This document shows positions 6,959 to 12,700 of a stretch of DNA of 24,852 nucleotides, piece by piece. Within the stretch, counting starts at the first letter, position 1, and each line of letters opens with the position of its first letter. The stretch comes from an uncultured Porphyromonadaceae bacterium (GTDB lineage Bacteria; Bacteroidota; Bacteroidia; Bacteroidales; Muribaculaceae), in NCBI GenBank assembly GCA_900550395.1, contig URSD01000037.1, positions 1 through 24,852 on the forward strand. Reading direction: 5' to 3'. Made by a program: the position numbers and the translations under genes. A model generated the notes under the pieces. The model saw only the letters and a program-made list of their open reading frames with translations. It was not told the origin of the DNA and did no database searches.

Positions 6959-8187
6959 TCGCAAGGGGTTAACGTGGTTTTGCCGCCGGCGAGGATGGCC
7001 TCCACGCGGCAGCCGGGAGTGAGGACGGACGGGTCGGTGACGCTGCGGCCGTCGAGTCGCAGGATACTGAAGCCGCGGCGCAGGGTGGCCTCGGGCGAGA
7101 GGGCCTGCAGCAGCTCGGCCACGGCGTCGAGGCGGCGGCGCTGCCTGTCGGCGGCGGCACGGGCGAGTGAGGGCAGCTGTTCGGCTATGGCGTCGAGGCG
7201 CATGCGGCGGCGCTGCACGTGGGCGGCTCCAAGCTGCGGCAGCTGCGCGGCGATGTAATCGAGGCGGCGCATGCCAGCGGCCACATGGGCGGCGCTGAGG
7301 CGCACGGTGTCGGAGGCCAGGCGTCGCAGCAGGTCGAGTTCCTGCTTGCCGCGGCCTATGAGCCACTCGGCGGCAGCCGTGGGCGTCTTGACGCTACGCC
7401 AGGCTACGGCGTCGAGCACGGTGGTGTCGCGTTCGTGGCCCACGCCCACGATTACGGGCAGGGGGAACTGCGCGACGTTGGCCGCGAGGTCGTAGTCGTC
7501 GAGGGTGGCGAGGTCGCTTGTGGCGCCGCCGCCGCGTATTATGACGGCGATGTCGAAGCTGTCGGCGTCGGCGGCCACCTGCTCGAGGGCGGCGATGATG
7601 CTGCGTGCGGCGCGCTCGCCCTGCATGGTGGCCTCGAAGAGGCGCACGCTGAAGCGCAGGCGCGCGTCGTTGGCGGCGAGCTGGTGCATGAAGTCGCCGA
7701 GTCCGGCGGCTCCGCGCGCGCTCACCACGGCCACGCGCAGGGCCGGGCGCGGTTCGGGAAGCGACCGGTTCATGTCGGCCACGCCCTCGGCGCGCAGTCG
7801 CAGCAGTATCTCGCGGCGGCGGCGCAGCAGGTCGCCGAGGGTGTACTCGGGGTTGATGTCGCTGATGACGGCGCGGAGGCCGTACAGGGAATGGAACGTG
7901 GCCGAGAGGCACACCATCACTTTGATGCCCGAACCAATGTGGGCGCCTGTGGCGGCGAAGAAGAGCGCGTCGAGGCGCGGGGCCGAGGAGGCCCAGATGG
8001 CGGCGCCGAGTCGCGCCACGGTGGCGCCCTGCGCGTCCTTCTCGATCAGCTCCATGTACATGTGTCCGCCGGAACGCCGCACGTCGACGGTCTCTGCCGT
8101 CACCCACTGCGCGCGCAGCCCCGGTGCCTGCATGGCGCCGACTATCAGGCGGTTGTACTCGCCGAGTGTCATAGCTTTCGCTGTCAT
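6955..8187 (-). CDS. xseA: Exodeoxyribonuclease VII large subunit
   Basis: The 410-residue catalytic subunit of exonuclease VII. The N-terminal OB fold (about residues 10-90) contains VTAETVDVRRSGGHMYMELI; the catalytic domain carries GLRAVISDINPEYTLGDL, the RGGG motif with the following DL, PVIVGVGHERD and TPTAAAEWL. The C-terminal part is a long Arg-rich coiled coil of three repeated QRRR segments, the region that binds XseB. Length is slightly below the E. coli protein (456). I chose the ATG at 8187; a TTG at 8229 lies in the promoter, and another ATG at 8172 is possible. Confidence 0.94.
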   Translation of the reverse strand: MTAKAMTLGEYNRLIVGAMQAPGLRAQWVTAETVDVRRSGGHMYMELIEKDAQGATVARLGAAIWASSAPRLDALFFAATGAHIGSGIKVMVCLSATFHSLYGLRAVISDINPEYTLGDLLRRRREILLRLRAEGVADMNRSLPEPRPALRVAVVSARGAAGLGDFMHQLAANDARLRFSVRLFEATMQGERAARSIIAALEQVAADADSFDIAVIIRGGGATSDLATLDDYDLAANVAQFPLPVIVGVGHERDTTVLDAVAWRSVKTPTAAAEWLIGRGKQELDLLRRLASDTVRLSAAHVAAGMRRLDYIAAQLPQLGAAHVQRRRMRLDAIAEQLPSLARAAADRQRRRLDAVAELLQALSPEATLRRGFSILRLDGRSVTDPSVLTPGCRVEAILAGGKTTLTPCE

Positions 8188-8226
8188 GGTCGTGTCAGTC
8201 GGCCCGCATGGTGTCGCGGGATAGTA

Positions 8227-8258
8227 CAAATATACATCGTGTTTTCGTGCCGGCCAAA
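8227..8258 (-). promoter_or_regulatory. Promoter for xseA-xseB-apbE
   Basis: TTTG (8255-8258) and TATATTTG (8227-8234) on the - strand are exactly 20 bases apart. The predicted start of transcription falls near 8220, leaving about 33 bases of leader before the ATG at 8187. Confidence 0.8.
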
Positions 8259-8290
8259 TTTTTATGCAAATTTAGAATTTAGGGAGGGGG

Positions 8291-8330
8291 AAACAAGAAC
8301 CCGCAACGGGGCGGATGGCTCCGTTGCGGG
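8291..8330 (-). terminator. Terminator of the LruC-type lipoprotein gene
   Basis: A perfect 10-base-pair stem (8300-8309 with 8321-8330; arm CCCGCAACGG) with an 11-base loop lies 20 bases after the lipoprotein stop. Read on the - strand it is followed by TTCTTGTTT. It separates the lipoprotein gene from the xseA promoter just downstream. Confidence 0.75.
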
Positions 8331-8350
8331 TTATGTGAGTTGCAGGATTT

Positions 8351-10468
8351 TTATTTGGTTCGCTTGATGACGAGGTTTTCGTTGACGGTCTTGTACCAGT
8401 CTTCGTTGCCCTCGGCTTTCTTCACCCAGTCGCGGAAGCGGGGATATGCGCTCTCGATGGAGATTCGCTCGGCAGGCCAGCACCAGCGCACGGTGTTGCC
8501 GGCGTCGTCGGTCCAGGAGTCGGGTATGCATATCATCTGTGGCACGGAAAACTCGCCGTCGTCCTTGGGATGTATTTCGTACACGCCGTCTACCCAGTCG
8601 GTGTTGTCGTTGGGGTTTACCTTGACGAAGAAGCCGCCCATGTTGTTCTGCATCTGCTCTTTGACGTCGGCCATGGAGAATTCCGGGTCGACCTGTATCG
8701 TCACCTTGCCGTAGGCGTGGTCGAGTGCGGTTGTGTTAATCATCACGGAATGGTCGTTCTCGCCGAAAAATTCGTTGACATGGAGGTATCCGCTTCCGGC
8801 GCCTATGGCCTCTGCAATGTCCTTGAGGTATATGTTGGCGGGGAGTGTACCTCCGGCAGCGAGCAGCTCTACGGTGGCTTCGGTCGAGCCTGATACGTGG
8901 GAGACGCGGAAGACAACGTCGTTGAAGTCGAAGTCGTCGGTGTTGCCGAGGTCTTCGACAGCCACAATCCACGACTGGGGAACGGGATCCGGAGCAATAT
9001 CGACAATTCCGCTATCATCAATCTGACCATTTACAAAGAACATCATGTCGTTGACATCATGGTCCGTACCGTCCTCTATTCCCATGATGGTGTTGCCATG
9101 GTAGGCGTAGGTGACGAACTCCTGACTATAGCTTTCTGTACGCAGTTCCGTCGGGATAGATGACGAGTTTGGATAATCTATGAATTGGCATTGGTCGGAG
9201 TGGCCGGTGCGGTATTGCATAAGCCAGTTCAACTCCGGCATGGAGTAAGAGCGTTTCCATGGCTCATCATTTTCTTCTGCAGTTACATTCTTGACTACAA
9301 AGAATATCACGTGCGTGCCTGCGGGGAAATCGAAAACGCCCTTTGTACCGGCCTCCAGTTCTTCTGCATCTCCGAAATACGGTACTTGATAGGTGGTGCC
9401 TTTGTAGTACTTCTGCATCCAATCCTGTCCATCCTCATAGAAAGACAGATTGGTAGGCATAGTCATTCCTCCGCTAATTGAAGTGTTGCATGCCTCAGCT
9501 GTATTCCCGCCATAAATGTTGTGCTTGGGTGTGGCGTTATCGATAATCATAAATCGAGGCGCACGCATTATCTTGGCAAGGTCGTCTTTGTCCTCATCCT
9601 TATAATACAGATAACCCAGCTTGTTGAAAGATGTGGTTCCTCCATAGAAATAGTTTAAGCTAACAGGGCCACCCTCAGGCAAATAATACTCAGCAGAAAA
9701 GGAAAATTCGTCCCTGTATCTTGTCATGTTGCATTGATGCTCAAGGAATTTACCTGTACGTCCCACAATTGGTTCAAGGAAATCCAAGTGATTGACTGTG
9801 CCATCAGAGGTGTACTCGTTGTCAAGAAGATATGTCTTGAAAATAGTGTTGGCTTTAATTGTTTCTCCATTATCCATGAGCTCAGTATACCGTTCCTCGC
9901 CCAATATCTGTTTCCACCAATACTCCCAGCCTTCCTGATTGTAAGTAATGCTTCCGTGCGCATTCTTCAGCGACCAAGGCACACTGTTCTTTTCTTCGAT
10001 TGTGCCATGTATAGTGGTTGTGCACTCCGGCAGGTCCTCATTCAAAACTGCACGTGAAATTGCCAGCTTATTTGCGCTCATCTTCACATAGTCTGCTGCG
10101 ATGACGCTGCGACGTGCGTCGAGGATGCGTACATAGGCTTTATCGGCTTTCTTAGCGAAGTCAAATTTGAAGGCGGTCTTGCCGGCGGGGTACTCTGCGG
10201 CGAGCATGGCGCCTGGCGACATGGGGTCGGCTGTAAACACCTGCACGTAGGCGGCTCCTGCGGGCATGGTGCCCTGAACGGTGGCTTCGGCGCGGGCGGC
10301 GGCGTTCCAGTCGCTCTCGGCGTCGGGGACGCCATATTTCTTGATGAATTCGCGTGTGTAGGCTTCGTTTTTGTCGATGGCGGGCACTTCGTCGGAGCAT
10401 GCGCCGAGCATGGCGCACAAAACGACTCCAAGCACCGCAGTGCCGGCATAATATAGCTTAATTTTCAT
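8351..10468 (-). CDS. Surface lipoprotein with LruC-type (DUF4842/DUF4114-like) domains
   Basis: The 705-residue product has a lipoprotein signal with lipobox LGAC (Cys24), followed by SDE, the acidic pattern that in Bacteroidota directs lipoproteins to the outer surface. An N-terminal helical segment (30-60) and a beta-rich domain precede two related acidic metal-binding-like motifs: MGIEDGTDHDVNDMMFF at about 461-477 and AVEDLGNTDDFDFNDVVF at about 503-520. The end matches the LruC module: WCWPAERISIESAYPRFRDW at about 662-681. Ligand and function are unknown for this family. The middle of the gene is notably AT-richer than both ends. A -7 element is present upstream, and a clear terminator follows. 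Confidence 0.82.
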   Translation of the reverse strand: MKIKLYYAGTAVLGVVLCAMLGACSDEVPAIDKNEAYTREFIKKYGVPDAESDWNAAARAEATVQGTMPAGAAYVQVFTADPMSPGAMLAAEYPAGKTAFKFDFAKKADKAYVRILDARRSVIAADYVKMSANKLAISRAVLNEDLPECTTTIHGTIEEKNSVPWSLKNAHGSITYNQEGWEYWWKQILGEERYTELMDNGETIKANTIFKTYLLDNEYTSDGTVNHLDFLEPIVGRTGKFLEHQCNMTRYRDEFSFSAEYYLPEGGPVSLNYFYGGTTSFNKLGYLYYKDEDKDDLAKIMRAPRFMIIDNATPKHNIYGGNTAEACNTSISGGMTMPTNLSFYEDGQDWMQKYYKGTTYQVPYFGDAEELEAGTKGVFDFPAGTHVIFFVVKNVTAEENDEPWKRSYSMPELNWLMQYRTGHSDQCQFIDYPNSSSIPTELRTESYSQEFVTYAYHGNTIMGIEDGTDHDVNDMMFFVNGQIDDSGIVDIAPDPVPQSWIVAVEDLGNTDDFDFNDVVFRVSHVSGSTEATVELLAAGGTLPANIYLKDIAEAIGAGSGYLHVNEFFGENDHSVMINTTALDHAYGKVTIQVDPEFSMADVKEQMQNNMGGFFVKVNPNDNTDWVDGVYEIHPKDDGEFSVPQMICIPDSWTDDAGNTVRWCWPAERISIESAYPRFRDWVKKAEGNEDWYKTVNENLVIKRTK

Positions 10469-10518
10469 TTTTAGTGGCTCGCTATAAGGATATTGTCTGT
10501 TTGATAATGATTTGGCTA

Positions 10519-10526
10519 CAAAGATA
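10519..10526 (-). promoter_or_regulatory. Probable -7 element for the lipoprotein gene
   Basis: TATCTTTG on the - strand fits TAnnTTTG and lies 50 bases before the ATG at 10468. I find no good TTTG at the -33 position, so only half of the consensus is supported. Confidence 0.55.
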
Positions 10527-10570
10527 GCAAAAATTTACCCCTTTCCATTGCTTTTAACAAATTTTAATTC

Positions 10571-10714
10571 TTAGTTGAGGGGTTATAGAGGGGGTGCCAC
10601 AGATGGAACCTCTCCGAGGTTCCTTTCCTCTTGGGGTTTCTTACCCCATGAACGCAGCGCAAGACGCTGCTTATCATGGGGTTAACAACGGGCGCGTCCT
10701 CTTCGAGGACTTGC
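10571..10714 (+). repeat. Three-hairpin repeat, copy 1
   Basis: Three hairpins follow one another: 10605-10623 (arm GGAACCTC, loop TCC), 10643-10682 (outer arm ACCCCATGA, inner arm GCAGCG at 10654-10659 with CGCTGC at 10665-10670), and 10696-10710 (arm GTCCTC, loop TTC). The sequence is closely repeated at 12240-12391, including the 5' flank TTAGTTGAG. Orientation given is arbitrary; the flanking genes are on the - strand. Copies 1 and 3 differ by a 2-base length change between hairpins 1 and 2, which would shift any reading frame and argues against coding. Confidence 0.85.
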
Positions 10715-10761
10715 GGGTGGGGGCATTGGGGAGTGAGGGGGGGGGAGGTAATTGGGAGGGC

Positions 10762-10802
10762 GAGGAACAGATGGACATAAGATCAGAAGGGACAAAAAAA
10801 AA
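10762..10802 (+). repeat. GACATAAG-type repeat, single arm
   Basis: This stretch (GAGGAACAGATGGACATAAG, then GATCAGAAGGGAC and a run of nine A) matches the left arm of the inverted repeat at 12115-12221 with a few changes. Here I see no inverted partner. Confidence 0.6.
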
Positions 10803-10814
10803 TGCTGTTTCAGT

Positions 10815-10860
10815 ATCGATAACTTCTAACTCCTCACTCCCCACTCCTAACTCCCAAACC
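10815..10860 (+). repeat. CTCCTAACT-type short-period repeat
   Basis: Degenerate 8-10-base units of the type CTCCTAACT / CTCACTCCC. The same words occur at 18441-18482, and inverted at about 10725-10740 and 12090-12106. No gene is seen here. Confidence 0.55.
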
Positions 10861-10861
10861 C

Positions 10862-10955
10862 ACCACTCCGTGGTTCTCGGCTATGGGGATTCTCTGCCGC
10901 GCGTTCCGCTACGCTCCACACGCGTTAATCATGGAGTCGCGCGTCCTGCGCTTCG
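10862..10955 (+). repeat. Three-hairpin repeat, copy 2 (diverged)
   Basis: A diverged member of the same element. The hairpins differ in sequence but keep order and loop landmarks: 10862-10874 (arm ACCAC, the same TCC loop), 10900-10924 (arm CGCGT, 15-base loop), and 10939-10951 (arm GCGC, 5-base loop). The anchors TGGGG-TTCT, ATCATGG and GCGCGTCCT stand in the same order as in copy 1. The 9-base array begins about 14 bases later. Confidence 0.6.
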
Positions 10956-10968
10956 GGGGGGCGGACGG

Positions 10969-11055
10969 GTCGGACCCGTCTGACCTGTCAGACCTGTCCG
11001 ACTTGGCGGACTTGGCGGGGGACTTGTCTGACTTGGCGGGGGGCTTGAGGGACCT
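10969..11055 (+). repeat. Array of 9-base GTCNGAC units (array 1)
   Basis: Nine units in a row, seven of 9 bases and two of 12. The core GTCNGAC is a dyad, and the central base is G, T, A and C in the first four units (10969, 10978, 10987, 10996). Later units are decayed (GGCGGAC and others). A second array lies at 12400-12462. Confidence 0.75.
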
Positions 11056-11067
11056 GGCTGCCCTCTT

Positions 11068-11100
11068 ACCTATACACTATAAACTATACACTATAAACTA
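11068..11100 (+). repeat. CTATAAACTA short repeat overlapping the PAP2 stop
   Basis: Repeated units of the type TATACACTATAAAC. The - strand stop codon of the PAP2 gene (11091-11093) lies inside it. Related words are at 12036-12056, 12249-12258 and 21091-21114. Confidence 0.6.
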
Positions 11101-11879
11101 ATTGAGAAAGAGGCACCGTAGCCGGCGGGGCCGGCGAAGGGAATGCAGGTCACAGCCGCCCGGGGGGCGGGGCGGCATGCGCTGCGACGGAAGACGCGGG
11201 GGTAGAGCCACGTGGCGAAGCGGCTGCTGAAGATGCCGATGGCGGCGCCGGCAAGGACGTCGTTGAGGTAGTGGCGGTTGTTGTAGATGCGCAAGTAGGC
11301 GGTGGTGGCGGCGACGGCATAGCCGGCATAGCCTATCCAGGGGGAGATGTGGGCGTACTCGATGCGGAGGAGTTCGGCGCCCATGAAGGCTGTGGCGGTG
11401 TGTCCGGAGGGGAAGGAGTTGCGGGCGCCGCTGTCGGGGCGTCGCTCGCGGATGGTGTATTTCAGGCCTTGGGTCAGGGCGGTCATGGTGGCGAAGGCGA
11501 CAAGGTGTACGCCCATGCGGTCGACGAAGCGTCGGGTGCCTTGGCGGTCGTAGAAGGCGTTGAGTGCGAGCACGGTGGCGGAGGGGACGTACTGGAGGTA
11601 GTCGTCGACGGTGGTATGGATGCCATCACGTGGCGAGAGTGCGTCCTGGATGACGTCGCGCTTCTTGCGCAGCCAGCCGTTGCGGGCCGTGAAGGCGGAG
11701 AAGCCTACGACGGCGGCGGGGATGATGATGTCGCGGGGACGCAGGCGGAAGTCGCAGCAGGAAGGGGCGGCCACGGGCGCGAGGGTGTCGGCGGCGAGGC
11801 TGTCGGGGCTGACGGCGCCGGCCTGCGCGGCGAAGCACAGGCAGAGGAGCAGCGGCAGGAGGGAACGGAGGAAGTGCAT
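11091..11879 (-). CDS. PAP2-family phosphatase, secreted or membrane-bound
   Basis: A 262-residue PAP2 superfamily protein with an N-terminal signal peptide (about 1-22). All three catalytic motifs are present: KYTIRERRP (C1), FPSGHTATAF (C2) and RIYNNRHYLNDVLAG (C3, with the catalytic His and Asp). Family members dephosphorylate lipid phosphates such as undecaprenyl pyrophosphate, phosphatidate or lipid A; the substrate cannot be read from the sequence. The ATG at 11879 stands 5 bases after the U-tract of the SRP RNA terminator, with no separate promoter visible, so expression probably depends on read-through or a promoter within ffs. The stop codon is provided by a short intergenic repeat. 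Confidence 0.88.
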   Translation of the reverse strand: MHFLRSLLPLLLCLCFAAQAGAVSPDSLAADTLAPVAAPSCCDFRLRPRDIIIPAAVVGFSAFTARNGWLRKKRDVIQDALSPRDGIHTTVDDYLQYVPSATVLALNAFYDRQGTRRFVDRMGVHLVAFATMTALTQGLKYTIRERRPDSGARNSFPSGHTATAFMGAELLRIEYAHISPWIGYAGYAVAATTAYLRIYNNRHYLNDVLAGAAIGIFSSRFATWLYPRVFRRSACRPAPRAAVTCIPFAGPAGYGASFSISL

Positions 11880-11884
11880 AAACG

Positions 11885-11986
11885 AAAAAAGGGTAAGCTA
11901 TCTGCATCGCGACGCTCAACCCGATACCCTTGCTTCGGTCAAGACCTGGGGGAATTCTCGGGGAGCTGTCCGTGCAGGACTTACCC
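11885..11986 (-). ncRNA. ffs: Signal recognition particle RNA, small bacterial type
   Basis: The 96-base RNA from 11986 to 11891 closes on itself with a 7-pair terminal stem (GGGTAAG with CTTACCC); a second stem follows (CTGCA with TGCAG), then CTC-CCCGA with TCGGG-GAG. The apical part carries the conserved SRP domain IV pattern CCCAGGTC and GACCGAAGCAAGGG, including the invariant GAAGCA. A run of six T (11885-11890) ends the transcript. It binds Ffh to target membrane and secreted proteins. A perfect promoter stands directly upstream. Confidence 0.92.
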
Positions 11987-11991
11987 TGGTG

Positions 11992-12023
11992 CAAAGGTAC
12001 GCACGAATTTCGGATTGCGCAAA
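11992..12023 (-). promoter_or_regulatory. Promoter of ffs
   Basis: TTTG (12020-12023) and TACCTTTG (11992-11999) on the - strand, exactly 20 bases apart; the RNA 5' end at 11986 is 5 bases after the -7 element. Confidence 0.85.
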
Positions 12024-12114
12024 TTTTTTTCTTGAAAAGTTTATAGTTTATAGGCAAGAGGTAAGAGGGGGAGGCGGAGCCCGCAGGTAGGGGTTAGGAG
12101 TTGGCTCGGAGGGA

Positions 12115-12221
12115 GAGAAACAGACGGACATAAGGTCATAAGAGACATAAGAAAAATTAATAATTGATATTCAACAAATAAAATATTCTGTTCCTTTTGA
12201 CCTTATGTCCGTCTGTTTCTC
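12115..12221. repeat. 24-base perfect inverted repeat with AT-rich centre
   Basis: The arm at 12115-12138 (GAGAAACAGACGGACATAAG, then GTCA) is the exact reverse complement of 12198-12221. The 59-base centre is strongly AT-rich and holds further CATAAG words. A third arm-like copy lies at 10762-10794. No gene is seen inside. Confidence 0.85.
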
Positions 12222-12239
12222 GACATGTTCGGTGAATTT

Positions 12240-12391
12240 TTAGTTGAGAGTTTATAGGGAAGAGGGGTGTGGCACAGATGGAACCTCTCCGAGGTTCCTT
12301 TTCCCCCTTGGTGTTTCCTACCCCATGAACGCAGCACAAAGTGCTGCTTATCATGGGGTTAACCACAGACGCGTCCTCTTCGAGGACTTGC
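12240..12391 (+). repeat. Three-hairpin repeat, copy 3
   Basis: Hairpins at 12280-12298 (identical arm GGAACCTC), 12320-12359 (outer arm ACCCCATGA; inner arm GCAGCAC at 12331-12337 with GTGCTGC at 12341-12347) and 12373-12387 (identical arm GTCCTC). Compared with copy 1, one inner-stem pair changed from G-C to A-T on both sides. An array of GTCNGAC units starts 12 bases after hairpin 3. Confidence 0.85.
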
Positions 12392-12399
12392 TGGGGGGA

Positions 12400-12462
12400 G
12401 TCGGACTGGTCGGACCTATCGGACTTGTCGGACAGGTCGGACCTGTCGGACTTGTCGGACTG
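12400..12462 (+). repeat. Array of 9-base GTCGGACNN units (array 2)
   Basis: Seven exact 9-base units; six begin GTCGGAC and one begins ATCGGAC. The last two bases vary (TG, CT, TT, AG). The reading phase would spell Ser-Asp-Leu repeats, but the flanks are not coding. Confidence 0.85.
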
Positions 12463-12568
12463 GGGTGGATGGTGGGGTGGAACCCGCCATGCGGCTGCTA
12501 ATTACTGGATGTACTGCCAAATGATAGTGCAGGATTATTTGAACCGCATTGCACGAGCCATGCGTCTA

Positions 12569-12592
12569 CAATTCGAGGTTTGCAACAGCCTC
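12569..12592. repeat. Dispersed CAATTCGAGGTT motif, copy 1
   Basis: This 24-base stretch, from CAATTCGAGGTT to CCTC, recurs at 21055-21079 with one added base and one substitution. The GAGG and CCTC ends can pair. Confidence 0.55.
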
Positions 12593-12627
12593 TTGCTGAC
12601 GGTGTGGGGAGGGAGTCAGGAAAGGAA

Positions 12628-12664
12628 GAAGGCCGGGAGCACGGGGTGCGTGCTTCCGGCCTTC
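12628..12664 (-). terminator. Terminator of the large T9SS cargo gene
   Basis: A 15-base-pair stem (12628-12642 with 12650-12664, one G-T wobble) with a 7-base loop lies 36 bases after the stop at 12701. On the - strand the second arm runs into TTCTTCCTTTCC. Confidence 0.8.
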
Positions 12665-12700
12665 CGGCTGGCTGTCAGGGTCTAAACCTTAAACCCTAAA

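Noticed and set aside
10969..12462. CRISPR array for the 9-base units
   Set aside because: Units are far too short, there are no distinct spacers and no cas genes.
10594..12501. Small + strand frames through the hairpin repeats sharing NAAQ-AAYHGVN-RVLFEDL
   Set aside because: The shared words follow from shared DNA. A 2-base length change shifts the frame between copies, and the base changes preserve stems rather than protein.
12463..12568. Possible gene or tRNA between the array and the terminator of the large gene
   Set aside because: No cloverleaf could be drawn and no frame with a plausible start and composition is present.
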